NCBI RefSeq assembly: GCF_014679505.1
Contig: NZ_CP061474.1
Span: 1,704,001-1,768,000 of the forward strand
Source of the DNA: Geobacillus sp. 46C-IIa
GTDB taxonomy: Bacteria > Bacillota > Bacilli > Bacillales > Anoxybacillaceae
Direction: 5' to 3'
DNA length: 64,000 bases
In this document: one piece after another, positions 51,488 through 60,879 of the stretch
Position numbering within the stretch: position 1 is the first letter of the stretch
Layout of the letters: each line of letters opens with the position of its first letter
The notes under the pieces: model-generated
Told to the model about the DNA's origin: nothing
Databases searched by the model: none
Seen by the model: the letters and a program-made list of their open reading frames with translations, nothing else
Made by a program: the position numbers and the translations under genes

Positions 51488-53197
51488 TTATTTTTTGATC
51501 AAGTCTTCCCCCACATGCCGCCGTTCGAGCCATTGACGCACATGTGTATAGTTTTCCGCGAGCCCAAAGCCGAATGAATCGCCGTCGCTTTGCAACAGCT
51601 CGACGTCCGCGTACCATATGCTCACGGTGCCGATCATGTTTCCGACTGGTTCGTTCCATAAATCTTGTTTCAGCGCGCTGATAAATGATTCAATTTCCTT
51701 CGGCTCAGCTAAAACAAGCACTGGCTGCCCTGTATTCAAGTTTCGTATCGTTACTTGGCGGATCGGCGAGTAGCCGTCCGGGTGAAGCAGGAAATGGTAT
51801 TGCTGTTTATACTCTTTCGACTCCATAATGCGGCGAAAATGCGTCATATACAGTTCGACCGGCACTTCATAGCGGCGGAGGAGGCGCGTGCCGTCTTTGA
51901 GCACATAGCCGATCACCACCGGCTGAACGTTGCTGAGACGGGACGGCGACGGTTGATCATGCGCGAGTTGTTCGTGAAACGCCCGCACCGCTTCAATATT
52001 TTCCTTCGTGCGAAGAAATTGGTCATATTCTACAAACGAGCGGCCGATCTGCTCCGGGTGTTCAAAGTTCATCGTCGACTGGCCAAAGTACACTTGCTTA
52101 ATGTCTGCAATTGCCGGCACACGCTGCTCATAGCCAGCAAGATCCACGCGGATGATAAGAGCAAGAACGGTCATCACCGCCGCAAACGCGACATACCCCT
52201 TCCAGCGGTGAAATACGCGCCACGTTTTCGCGATGACCATCCGGGCAATCGCGTACCCAAGCAAAGAAAACGTTATATATCCGAAGACTATCCAGCCCCA
52301 TTGCCCCTGCACTTCTCCAAAATAAAAGCCGCCGACAAGCCAAGAGCAAAATGCAACCCCATACACAAACAGCGGACGGAGCGCCGGAAACGCCAGCGCC
52401 TGCCCGGCTGCTTCTGCCGGCCGCCGCTCACACAGCCAAACAGCCAGGCCAAACAAAAGAAGCGCCAACAGTAGCAACAATCCCGCCTCCCCCGCGTTCA
52501 TCGCCTGATCCATCAACATCGCATAGCGAAGCGGAAGCACCAACCGGTCCAAATCGGTTGATAAATAGTACGTATCCGGAAATCCGGACAATAATAATGA
52601 TAAATTCGTATAAATCAAAACAAGTATGCCAGCCGGAAAAAAAAGAAAAATATTCATCAGCACCACATGGAGCACCGATTGACCGACGAGAATGCCAACG
52701 GCGATGCCAAGGGCGAAGATGAGTGTTTCAATGACCATTGTTTCACCGAGCCAGCGCCATACGTCCGGCGCCCCGATCGGCCACGGGAGGTCAAGCCCAT
52801 ACAAGCAGCCGATAGCGGCCAGTGCCGCAATTAAGAGCGGCACAACTAACATGAGCCAACCGAACACGATTTGGCTTGTGAGCAATTCGGTGCGGCGGAT
52901 GGGTAAACTATGAATAAAGTCGGCCGACCGTTTGTCATGCATATAGCGAAGCGCGCCAGCAGATGCCAGCACGGGGACAAGCCAGGCGATCAATGTTTCC
53001 AACCCATTGGATATATAATACACATTCTTCCACTGTGGTAGATTGCCCACTTTCGGGTCATATTGGGAATACGCGAGCGCGATCGGCAGCACGATCGCCG
53101 CCAGCCATAGCAGCCAATGAACGATCGCAATCCAGCCGATTTGACGAAGATTTTGCGTCCACATGGCGCGGTTAGCCGACCACCGTTTCATCGACAT
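51488..53197 (-). CDS. ABC transporter permease, large (Ytr-type cluster)
   Basis: 569-aa membrane protein with a long N-terminal permease domain (six or more spans; DKRSADFIHSLPIRRTELL is the typical ABC-2 loop) and a C-terminal soluble domain from about residue 385 on that begins after the span VMTVLALIIRVDL. I chose the ATG at 53197 (GGGGGGTGA upstream); it overlaps the ATPase gene by 26 bases. With the GntR regulator and the ATPase it forms an antibiotic/cell-envelope stress type exporter unit. Confidence 0.85.
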   Translation of the reverse strand: MSMKRWSANRAMWTQNLRQIGWIAIVHWLLWLAAIVLPIALAYSQYDPKVGNLPQWKNVYYISNGLETLIAWLVPVLASAGALRYMHDKRSADFIHSLPIRRTELLTSQIVFGWLMLVVPLLIAALAAIGCLYGLDLPWPIGAPDVWRWLGETMVIETLIFALGIAVGILVGQSVLHVVLMNIFLFFPAGILVLIYTNLSLLLSGFPDTYYLSTDLDRLVLPLRYAMLMDQAMNAGEAGLLLLLALLLFGLAVWLCERRPAEAAGQALAFPALRPLFVYGVAFCSWLVGGFYFGEVQGQWGWIVFGYITFSLLGYAIARMVIAKTWRVFHRWKGYVAFAAVMTVLALIIRVDLAGYEQRVPAIADIKQVYFGQSTMNFEHPEQIGRSFVEYDQFLRTKENIEAVRAFHEQLAHDQPSPSRLSNVQPVVIGYVLKDGTRLLRRYEVPVELYMTHFRRIMESKEYKQQYHFLLHPDGYSPIRQVTIRNLNTGQPVLVLAEPKEIESFISALKQDLWNEPVGNMIGTVSIWYADVELLQSDGDSFGFGLAENYTHVRQWLERRHVGEDLIKK

Positions 53198-54071
53198 AAG
53201 CGTCACCCCCCATTTCATACATAAAAATTTCTTCAAGCGACAGCGGCAGCACATCAAGGATGAGGGGATGAAACGCGCGAACCGTCTCCTCTATGCGCCG
53301 CTTTTCCCCGCGGACGACAAGGAGGACGATGCTGCCGCGTTCCTCACGGTGCACAATATCGAGGCGCTCCATCAATTCACTCGGAAACCCATCGCGAAAA
53401 GCAAGCTGCAACTTATGCATGCCAGCGCGCAGTTCATCCAAGTCGCGCTCGAGCCGCACCACGCCGCGCGCCATCAATCCGACAATGCCGCATAAATCCT
53501 CCAGTTCGCGCAAATTGTGTGATGAGATGACAATCGTCATTTCCCGTTCCACCACTTCATCAATCAACAATTGTTTCACATAGCGACGGACGAACGCATC
53601 GAGCCCATCGAGCGGCTCATCCATAATGAGCACATCAGGCTGAACGGAAAAGGCGAGCCAAAACGCGGCTTGGCGCTGCATCCCTTTCGAAAACTGCTGG
53701 ATTTTTTTATCAAGATCCAACGAAAACGCCGCCCGCAATTCCATAAACCGCTCGCGGCTGAACGACGGATACACTTGTTCGTAAAAGTCCGCCATTTGTC
53801 GAATCGTCGTATGCGGGAAAAAGTATACGAAGTCCGGCAAAAATAAAATTCGTTGCTTCACGCCGATATTTTCCCATACATCTTCCCCATCGATTGCGAT
53901 CGTTCCGCGATCTTGGCGGAGAATGCCAGCCATTAGCTTCAACAACGTCGTTTTTCCCGCGCCGTTCGGTCCAAGCAGCCCGTAAATCGATCCTTTCGGC
54001 ACGGTCATCGTCGCCCCGTTGACAGCGGGAAAACGGTCAAACGTTTTCATCACGCCTATAAGTTGAATCAT
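53172..54071 (-). CDS. ABC transporter ATP-binding protein (YtrB/YhcG-like)
   Basis: 299-aa ATPase: Walker A GPNGAGKTT, signature variant FSKGMQRQA, Walker B VLIMDEPLDGLD, H-loop SSHNLRELE. A C-terminal extension of about 80 residues ends in MYEMGGDAYVDE. Its start overlaps the regulator gene by 35 bases and its end overlaps the permease gene. Confidence 0.9.
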   Translation of the reverse strand: MIQLIGVMKTFDRFPAVNGATMTVPKGSIYGLLGPNGAGKTTLLKLMAGILRQDRGTIAIDGEDVWENIGVKQRILFLPDFVYFFPHTTIRQMADFYEQVYPSFSRERFMELRAAFSLDLDKKIQQFSKGMQRQAAFWLAFSVQPDVLIMDEPLDGLDAFVRRYVKQLLIDEVVEREMTIVISSHNLRELEDLCGIVGLMARGVVRLERDLDELRAGMHKLQLAFRDGFPSELMERLDIVHREERGSIVLLVVRGEKRRIEETVRAFHPLILDVLPLSLEEIFMYEMGGDAYVDETVVG

Positions 54072-54444
54072 CGCTCTCCCCCTCTTTCTCCCCTTCTATG
54101 ATCCATTGCCATAATTGCTCGTTGGTCACTCCTAAAAACCGCGCTTCCTTGACAAGACGGACGAACTGTTCGTAAACGGCAGCGACCGCCTCGGTGTTTG
54201 GCTCTTTCGGGCGCGGCGCGACGAAACTGCCTTTTCCCGGGACGGAATAAATCCAGCCATTGCGTTCCAGTTCACGGTATGCTTTTTGAATCGTATTCGG
54301 GTTGACCATCAGCTGTTTCGCCATCGCTCTGACCGACGGCAGCTGGTCGTGCGGCCGCCATAATTCGCGGATGACCATTTCTTTCATTTTTTCCATCAGC
54401 TGCTCATAAATTGGCTGCCGGCTTCGCAAATCGAGCTCAAACAT
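54037..54444 (-). CDS. GntR-family repressor, YtrA subfamily
   Basis: 135-aa regulator with a winged-helix domain (QPIYEQLMEKMKEMVIRE, LPSVRAMAKQLMVNPNTIQKAYRELE, GKGSFVA) and only a short C-terminal dimerisation part, as in YtrA. YtrA-type repressors control their own ABC operon and respond to wall-active antibiotics. ATG behind GGAGGAGGGG. A perfect dyad overlapping its -10 region fits autoregulation. Confidence 0.9.
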   Translation of the reverse strand: MFELDLRSRQPIYEQLMEKMKEMVIRELWRPHDQLPSVRAMAKQLMVNPNTIQKAYRELERNGWIYSVPGKGSFVAPRPKEPNTEAVAAVYEQFVRLVKEARFLGVTNEQLWQWIIEGEKEGESDDSTYRRDENV

Positions 54445-54472
54445 CTCCCCTCCTCCTCTCATTGTCACAACC

Positions 54473-54491
54473 GTACTATAACCAATAGTAC
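54473..54491. promoter_or_regulatory. Operator dyad GTACTAT-N5-ATAGTAC of the GntR/ABC operon
   Basis: Perfect 7-bp arms separated by 5 bases, about 30 bases upstream of the regulator start. TATAGT on the minus strand inside the dyad can act as -10, with TTCTGT 18 bases upstream. It resembles the GTGTACTA/TAGTACAC half-sites described for YtrA-type regulators. Confidence 0.65.
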
Positions 54492-54525
54492 ACACAAAAC
54501 AGAAGAAACACAAGCACTTTTTCAT

Positions 54526-54834
54526 TCAAATGAAAGTTAAGAAATGCAGCCGATCCAAGAAGGTTGGCGACCGAATGAAAAATGTGCCTCGACAACGTTG
54601 TTTTCCTTTGAAACGTCTTATAGAAGACCGTGTTTTTATCACGTTGGATGGTCGATCGAATGGGAATGATGGTTTTTCACTCCTCTTGAGAAGGGCGTGA
54701 TTTCATAGAAATGGGGTATTCCCCTGAGTGAGAAAGGCATAAAAGCAGCCGTTCTCCGCATTTCGAGGAGGGGCGGTTTTTTAAGAAATCGTTGTTTTCC
54801 GCCTCCAACTTCCTCATTAGTCGTCCCGCCACGA
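54526..54834. other. Gene-free stretch
   Basis: About 310 bases. A short plus-strand ORF of 41 codons (54574 region) has no ribosome site. A hairpin-like CCGTTCTCC...GGAGGGGCGG with T's at 54752-54787 could be a plus-strand terminator of a lost gene. Confidence 0.4.
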
Positions 54835-55560
54835 TCATGATTCTTCCTTCAATCCTTGCTGCTTCGGCATCTTCCCCTCAGACGGTCGATACGTCTGTAC
54901 AAACAATCCCTTCCCTTCCAACCACTCGGCAATCAATACATCTTGCCATGAAGGGACTCCTTGTTTGCGCAGCTCCGCGGTGAGCCACTGCTCATTTTTC
55001 CCAAGCTCCATAAGTTCATCTCGCAACAGCTGGCCGTCGCGAACGAGCGTCACCGGCACATAGACGGGATGAGGCGGCAAGTGGAAATCTTCGCGCGTCG
55101 TTTTTTGATGATCCGCTTGTTTCAGCACGCTAATTTCTCCGTCCGCTTCCAAAAAGCAAAACGCCACTTCACGGATCGAAAACGTCTCATGCTTGCGAAG
55201 AAGGCTTTGCAGCTGGTTGAGGGTGAGGCGGCTTTTTTTCAATGCCTCGTAATCGATGGCGCCGTTTCGAATAAGCAATGTCGGCTTTCCTTCGCTCCAT
55301 AGGCGAAAGGAAAGCCACTTTTGGCTCGCATACTCGACCAAAAGCAACATCGCCCCCCAAAGGGTGATCGAATAGATGATGTACCAAAGGTGAATATGGT
55401 CGTCATACAGCGCATTGCCAAGCAGCTCGCCAAGCACGATGGCAGCGATAAACGTAAACGGGCTCATTTGGCTGATCAACTTTTTGCCGGCGATTTTGAC
55501 GACGGCGAACAACAGAATAAAGCCGATGACAAGTTCAAGCGTCAACTGGAGCCATTTCAT
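54835..55560 (-). CDS. DUF421-family membrane protein
   Basis: 241-aa protein with three N-terminal spans (LELVIGFILLFAVVK, PFTFIAAIVLGELLGNAL, YIIYSITLWGAMLL), then a soluble domain with RLWSEGKPTLLIRNG and FCFLEADGEISVL, the YetF/DUF421 pattern. B. subtilis members (YetF, YkjA, YdfS) help form or germinate spores through SpoVA-linked effects. ATG preceded by AAGGAGGG. It lies between the two ger operons, consistent with a spore function. Confidence 0.85.
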   Translation of the reverse strand: MKWLQLTLELVIGFILLFAVVKIAGKKLISQMSPFTFIAAIVLGELLGNALYDDHIHLWYIIYSITLWGAMLLLVEYASQKWLSFRLWSEGKPTLLIRNGAIDYEALKKSRLTLNQLQSLLRKHETFSIREVAFCFLEADGEISVLKQADHQKTTREDFHLPPHPVYVPVTLVRDGQLLRDELMELGKNEQWLTAELRKQGVPSWQDVLIAEWLEGKGLFVQTYRPSEGKMPKQQGLKEES

Positions 55561-55718
55561 AGCACGCCCTCCTTACCATGCTGTGAATTTTCGCTCTTCC
55601 TTTGTATTGTGCCTCTGACTCCTCAGAAGTTTCGCTATTGGGTTGACGTTTGAAAGAATAAATCCCCCTGCACTGGAAACAATACTTAAAGATAGTCATA
55701 GAAAGAAAGGGATTCATA

Positions 55719-56810
55719 ATGAATGGACAGACGCTCAGCGTTCTGCAGGTTTTATGCATGGTCATGCTGTCAGTTGGGCTGATGAATCATGTAATCGTTA
55801 TCCCCTTTATGCTCGAGGCCGCTCACCGCGATGCATGGATCGCCGCCTTGGGAGCATTGGGGGGGTTGCTCATCTGGCTGCCGCTTCTTTATTTCATCCT
55901 CAAACAACTGAACGGCGAGCGGCTGTTTGACTGGCTAAAAAACCGTTTTTCAAGCCCAGTAGCCTATATGGTGGCCGGTGTCAGCACCATATTCTTGCTT
56001 CTTCATAGCTTTGTTACATTAAATGATACCATCACGTTTACCACAACTTCTTATTTGACGGCGACGCCGCGGTGGGCGCTGATTGTTATCATCGTGATCG
56101 CCTGTTTTTATAACGCATATCGAGGCATCGACTCGATTGCCAATACGGCGATGATTATTTGGCCGTTCGTCATCGTCTTCGGTTTTTTCGTCATGCTGTC
56201 GACCACTCCACATAAAGACTATTCGCTGCTCAAGCCGGTGCTTGAACACGGCGTGGCACCTGTGCTTCGCGGCATGACGTATGCTGGGGCGGGATATGCA
56301 GAAGTGATCGTTCTTTTGTTTCTCTCTCACCGGCTGCCTCGACCGTTTTCATGGAAAGCGCTCGCCGCCATCGCCTTCTTCACGGCCGGTCTGAGCATCG
56401 GGCCGACGATCGGGGCTATCACCGAATTTGGGCCGGAGCAGGCGACGCGTCTTCGCTATCCGGCGTTTGAACAATGGCGGATGGTTAGTTTAGGGACGTA
56501 TATCGAACACGTGGATTTTCTATCGGTTTATCAGTGGTTGTCCGGCGCCTTTATTCGCATCTCCTTATCGACGGCGCTGATTGTGGAACTATTCCCGATC
56601 CGCCATTCGCAAACGCGCCGTTGGGTGCTTATCGTTCTCTACTTAGCGATCATATTGGCGACCCTGGCACCGGGCAGCGATGAACAATTTTTGCGTTTTG
56701 TCAAACATTGGGTGCTGCCCTCGTCACTGCTGTTTAGTCTTGCGTTGTCTGTTGTGTTAGGCAGCTTCGCTCTGTTGACATACCGTAAAAAGAAAAGAGG
56801 GATGGCATGA
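55719..56810 (+). CDS. gerAB: Spore germination permease GerAB, second receptor
   Basis: 363-aa ten-span B subunit: MNGQTLSVLQVLCMVMLSVGLMNHVIV in two parts, the YRGIDSIANTAMIIWPFVIV span and a VEHVDFLSVYQWLSGAFIR-like loop (HVDFLSVYQWLSGAFIR). It belongs to a receptor distinct from the operon at 47-51 kb, and here it comes first. ATG after AAAGAAAGGG. Overlaps gerAA by four bases. Confidence 0.9.
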   Translation: MNGQTLSVLQVLCMVMLSVGLMNHVIVIPFMLEAAHRDAWIAALGALGGLLIWLPLLYFILKQLNGERLFDWLKNRFSSPVAYMVAGVSTIFLLLHSFVTLNDTITFTTTSYLTATPRWALIVIIVIACFYNAYRGIDSIANTAMIIWPFVIVFGFFVMLSTTPHKDYSLLKPVLEHGVAPVLRGMTYAGAGYAEVIVLLFLSHRLPRPFSWKALAAIAFFTAGLSIGPTIGAITEFGPEQATRLRYPAFEQWRMVSLGTYIEHVDFLSVYQWLSGAFIRISLSTALIVELFPIRHSQTRRWVLIVLYLAIILATLAPGSDEQFLRFVKHWVLPSSLLFSLALSVVLGSFALLTYRKKKRGMA

Positions 56811-58345
56811 TGAAACAGCTCATGCGTGCCGCCCAAGGCAAGCGGCTGAAAGATGATTACACGGGATTGGAAACTGTGATCATCTCCGAAGAGGCGTTAC
56901 GGATAATGTACGCCAAATGCAGCGACGTCATCATGACAGAAGCGGCCGTTCCATCGCTGCTCCCTGACGGATCATCAAAAACTGTACACCTGTTATTTAT
57001 CTATTGTGAAGAACTGTGCGATACGCAAATGTTGCAAAAGACCATCTATCCAATGTTCCACAAGCTTTGTGAACAGCATTCATGCCTTTCGTCCGCTGAC
57101 ATCGAAACACGCAAGCCGCCCGCACTCGAATACATGGGACACGAAGTGCGGATCGATGATCTCAACTTGAGACTGTTTAGCGGCGATTTGCTCATTTACT
57201 TTCGCGAAGCCGATGTCTTATACGCAATGCCGCTCGCCAGCCCGCCCAACCGCGACCCGGAGGAGCCGAACACAGAAGTGTCGATCCGCGGGCCAAAAGA
57301 CGGATTCATTGAGGAAATCAGCAAAAACGTAGCTCTCATCCGCAAGCGGCTGCGCTCGCATCGACTCGTCTATGAGCCGTTCATCATCGGTACACGCAGC
57401 CAGACAAAAGTCGGGCTGCTCTATGTTGATGATATTGCGAACACAGCCATCATCGATGAGGTGAGAAGCCGTCTGCTCAGTTTATACATCGACTCGGTGA
57501 CCAGCACCAACCAAATTGAGGAATGGCTATCCGACAGTCCGTTTTCTTTGTTTCCGATGTTCGGTTATACCGGACGGCCTGATTTTGCCGTCAATTCGCT
57601 CCTTAACGGCCGTTTTATCATCTTAGTGGATGGGGCGCCGACCGCCTTGATCGGGCCGGGCAATTTAACCTTTTTGCTGAACACATCGGAAGATAACAAC
57701 ACGTTTTTCCTGTTTGTTGTGTTTCAGCGTCTGCTTCGGCTGGTTGGTACGTCGGTTGCCATTTTTTTGCCGGGCGCCTGGGTCGCGCTCACCTCGTTCC
57801 ATCCAGATCAGCTGCCGTTCACCTTGCTGGCGACGCTGATTTTGTCGCGCCAGGGGGTGCCGCTTCCGGTACCGCTGGAAATGTTTGTGATGATGATTTT
57901 GTTTGAAGTGTTTAAAGAAGCGGGAATGCGGCTGCCGATCGCCATCGGGCAGACGCTGTCGGTTGTTGGCGGCTTGATTATCGGACAAGCAGCGATCAAC
58001 GCTGGACTTGCCGCCCCGGCCACACTCGTGATTGCCGCCATTTCTGTCATCTCGACATTTACGCTTGTCAATCAAAACATCGCCGGCAGCGTCACTTTGC
58101 TGCGCTTTATCGTTCTCACTTTCGCTTCCGTTCTTGGTTTGTTTGGGTTTATCTTGTCGCTGTTTCTCATTTTGACTTATGCGGTCAACTTGCGCACTTT
58201 CGGCATTCCGTATTTGACACCGCTGGCGCCGCCTTCAAAAGACATCGGGAAAGTATTTATTCCAAGCACATGGAAACAGTTTCACACGCGCGACCGCATT
58301 GTACGCCCCAATGATCTTATTGCGAAAGAGAGGGAACAAGAATGA
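56807..58345 (+). CDS. gerAA: Spore germination protein GerAA, second receptor
   Basis: 512-aa A subunit: hydrophilic N-terminal domain with EEPNTEVSIRGPKDGFIEEI, then membrane domain with PLEMFVMMILFEVFKEAGMRL and GQTLSVVGGLIIGQAAI. The ATG overlaps the gerAB stop (ATGA); a second ATG follows. Its stop overlaps the gerAC start by four bases. Sequence similarity with the first operon's GerAA is at family level only, so this is not a recent duplication. Confidence 0.92.
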   Translation: MMKQLMRAAQGKRLKDDYTGLETVIISEEALRIMYAKCSDVIMTEAAVPSLLPDGSSKTVHLLFIYCEELCDTQMLQKTIYPMFHKLCEQHSCLSSADIETRKPPALEYMGHEVRIDDLNLRLFSGDLLIYFREADVLYAMPLASPPNRDPEEPNTEVSIRGPKDGFIEEISKNVALIRKRLRSHRLVYEPFIIGTRSQTKVGLLYVDDIANTAIIDEVRSRLLSLYIDSVTSTNQIEEWLSDSPFSLFPMFGYTGRPDFAVNSLLNGRFIILVDGAPTALIGPGNLTFLLNTSEDNNTFFLFVVFQRLLRLVGTSVAIFLPGAWVALTSFHPDQLPFTLLATLILSRQGVPLPVPLEMFVMMILFEVFKEAGMRLPIAIGQTLSVVGGLIIGQAAINAGLAAPATLVIAAISVISTFTLVNQNIAGSVTLLRFIVLTFASVLGLFGFILSLFLILTYAVNLRTFGIPYLTPLAPPSKDIGKVFIPSTWKQFHTRDRIVRPNDLIAKEREQE

Positions 58346-59490
58346 CGAAGCGACTCCTTCCCATCATCGCTTCCACCCTATGGCTTAGCGGCTGCTGGGA
58401 CACGCGCAACATCGATCACATTGTCTATATTCATTCAATCGGGGTCGATTACAAAGATGGCCAAGTGATCGCCTACGTCCAGTTGGTCGGTTTCACCGCC
58501 CTCGCCAAAGTCGAAGCCGGGGGCGGCAAAGAAAAAGCGGCCGTTTCCATCGGCAAGGCGCTGGGCGAAACATTTAATATCGCTACCGACAAGATTTATC
58601 CTTCCATTCAACAAAGAGTGTCGTGGGGGCATGTCAAAAGCATTGTCTTTACGAAGCGCGCCTTGCAAAAAGACATTGTGGCCGATGTGATCGATGTGCT
58701 GAACCGTTACAATGAAATTCGCCATACGGCGTGGGTATACGCTACCGATGAGCCGCTTTCCGATTTGTTTGAAGCGACGCCGCTATTGAACGCTTCCTCC
58801 TATTATTCGCTTTTATCTAATCCGGAAGAAATTTTCCAACAAAGTTCGTTTATCCGTCCGATCCGTCTCAGCCGGTTGATCGCTGCGATGGATGAAAAAG
58901 CGGATACAGCTAGACTCCCTTATTTAACGATCGAAGGCAATCATTGGGTGGAAAATAAGAAGCCAAAACAAATGTTGGCTATGTCCGGCGTTTGTTTTCT
59001 TCGCGATTACCGTTTGCAAGGGTGCGAACGCCGTTCCGATTTGCAAGGGCTTCGCTGGTTTGAGCAGGACGTTCGGCGCACCCCGATTTATGTCAAACAA
59101 AAAGGGAAAACAGTTGCCTCCCTAATCGTCCATGATCCAAAAACGAAGTGGTCGGTCGGCGTAAAGGACGGAGAGCCTGCTTTTACTGTAAACGTTGAGG
59201 CGCAAGGAAGTCTCCTCGAACTGCGTGAACCGCTCTCACGAAAACAACTGACCAAACTGGCGGAACAAACAGTTAAACAAGAAATCCACCGCTTATATGA
59301 ACTTGGGAACAGGCGACAGATCGATATATTGAATCTAGCGGAGCAACTGTATCGCGAGCGTCCGAATCTGTGGAAAAAACATCAGACCGACGGCCTCATC
59401 CCGCTCAATAACAACACGCTGTCCGTAAACGTCGAGCTCGTTATCCGTGCATCTGGAAAAGAAAAACTGAATTACCGCGCCGGCGATTGA
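58342..59490 (+). CDS. gerAC: Spore germination lipoprotein GerAC, second receptor
   Basis: 382-aa lipoprotein: short signal MTKRLLPIIASTLW with lipobox LSGC, then HIVYIHSIGVDYKDG and the Ger(x)C C-terminal domain with TVKQEIHRLYELGNRRQIDI. Third gene, order B-A-C, whereas the other operon is A-C-B. No terminator is evident before the MFS gene 122 bases downstream. Confidence 0.9.
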   Translation: MTKRLLPIIASTLWLSGCWDTRNIDHIVYIHSIGVDYKDGQVIAYVQLVGFTALAKVEAGGGKEKAAVSIGKALGETFNIATDKIYPSIQQRVSWGHVKSIVFTKRALQKDIVADVIDVLNRYNEIRHTAWVYATDEPLSDLFEATPLLNASSYYSLLSNPEEIFQQSSFIRPIRLSRLIAAMDEKADTARLPYLTIEGNHWVENKKPKQMLAMSGVCFLRDYRLQGCERRSDLQGLRWFEQDVRRTPIYVKQKGKTVASLIVHDPKTKWSVGVKDGEPAFTVNVEAQGSLLELREPLSRKQLTKLAEQTVKQEIHRLYELGNRRQIDILNLAEQLYRERPNLWKKHQTDGLIPLNNNTLSVNVELVIRASGKEKLNYRAGD

Positions 59491-59611
59491 AAAGACAAGA
59501 ATGGAGCGCCCTCTTGCCTGCGCTCGCGCCGGGAAATGGGGCTTTCTCCGCTGGCGAAGATCAAGTATAATTAGCCATATTAAGATCGATTTTGGGGAAC
59601 GGGGGAGAACG

Positions 59612-60802
59612 ATGGACGCTCATACGGAACGAACGAACGCCGCCAACATGACTGTCTACCCGATTTTGTTCGCCATCAGCTTCGGACATTTCTTGAATGA
59701 TGCCATGCAGGCGGTCATCCCGGCGCTGTTTCCGATTTTGCGCTCGACGATGGAGCTGTCGTACACCGAAATCGGCTGGATTGCATTTGCATTGAACATG
59801 ACGTCGTCGGTCATGCAGCCGGTCGTCGGTTTATGGACGGACCGGATGCCGTCGCCGCGTTTTTTGCCGCTCGGCATGGCGGCGAGCTTGCTCGGCATGG
59901 CCGGGCTCGCCTTGGCGCCGAACTTTTGGTTTGTCTTGTTGTCTGTGCTGTTGGTCGGAATCGGTTCAGCCGTCTTCCATCCGGAAGGATCGCGCGTCGT
60001 TTATTTGGCGGCCGGTGCGCGACGGGCGTTCGCCCAATCGATTTATCAGGTCGGCGGCAATACCGGCAACGCCTTGGCCCCGCTGTTTACCGCCCTGATT
60101 TTCGTGCCGTTCGGCCAAAAGGGAGCCGCTTGGTTTATGCTTGCCGCGGCCATCGGCATCACCTTGCTTTGGCGCGTCTCGCACTGGTACGGTCATGAAC
60201 TTGGCAGCCGTCCGGCGCCAAGCAAAACGAAAAAGGCACAGCCCACCGATGCCGGACACCCGGTGGCGTTTGCGCTCGCCTTGCTCGTCTTTTTAGTGTT
60301 TGCCCGTTCATGGTATTCGGCCGGCATCTCAAACTATTATCAGTTTTACTTGATGGAAACGGCCCACATCTCGGTGCGCGAGGCGCAAGTGTACTTGTTC
60401 GCCTTTATGATCGCCGGCGCGATCGGAACGCTTGCCGGCGGGCCAATTGCCGACCGATTCGGAAAGCGCAACTTGATCCTCTGGTCAACGCTTGGAACAG
60501 CACCGTTTGCGCTCGCCTTGCCGCACGCGCCGCTTCCGCTTGCGTTACCGCTGTTGCTTAGCGCCGGCTTTGTATTGTCGTTAAGTTTCGCAACGTTTGT
60601 CGTCTACGCCCAAGAACTGTTGCCAAACCATGTCGGCATGGCGTCCGGCCTGATCGTCGGCTTGGCCTTTGGTATGGGGGCGCTTGGCGCCGTCGTGCTC
60701 GGCAGCATCGCCGACTTGTCATCACTCGGCACGTTAATGTCGCTTTGCAGCGTGCTGCCGCTGTTTGGCGCCTTGGCGGTCTGGCTGCCGAAAGACAAAT
60801 AA
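59612..60802 (+). CDS. MFS efflux pump, fosmidomycin resistance (Fsr) family
   Basis: 396-aa twelve-span transporter. Seen: SFGHFLNDAMQAVIPALFPIL with the FxHFxND pattern of Fsr proteins, the loop GLWTDRMPSPRF, VFHPEGSRV and GPIADRFGKRNL. I chose the ATG at 59612 with GGGGGAG upstream, dropping 37 non-family residues. It exports drugs such as fosmidomycin in E. coli; the natural substrate here is unknown. It stands alone after the second ger operon. Confidence 0.88.
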   Translation: MDAHTERTNAANMTVYPILFAISFGHFLNDAMQAVIPALFPILRSTMELSYTEIGWIAFALNMTSSVMQPVVGLWTDRMPSPRFLPLGMAASLLGMAGLALAPNFWFVLLSVLLVGIGSAVFHPEGSRVVYLAAGARRAFAQSIYQVGGNTGNALAPLFTALIFVPFGQKGAAWFMLAAAIGITLLWRVSHWYGHELGSRPAPSKTKKAQPTDAGHPVAFALALLVFLVFARSWYSAGISNYYQFYLMETAHISVREAQVYLFAFMIAGAIGTLAGGPIADRFGKRNLILWSTLGTAPFALALPHAPLPLALPLLLSAGFVLSLSFATFVVYAQELLPNHVGMASGLIVGLAFGMGALGAVVLGSIADLSSLGTLMSLCSVLPLFGALAVWLPKDK

Positions 60803-60879
60803 TAAAACTATTTTTCTTTCAACCTCTTTCCGATTATAATGGAAGACGATGATGTCCATCCGGTTAGGAGATTTTTTGT

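Noticed and set aside
55640..55718. Sigma-G promoter before the second ger operon
   Set aside because: A GAATA box and an AATACTT box are present but about 20 bases apart, too far for a confident call.
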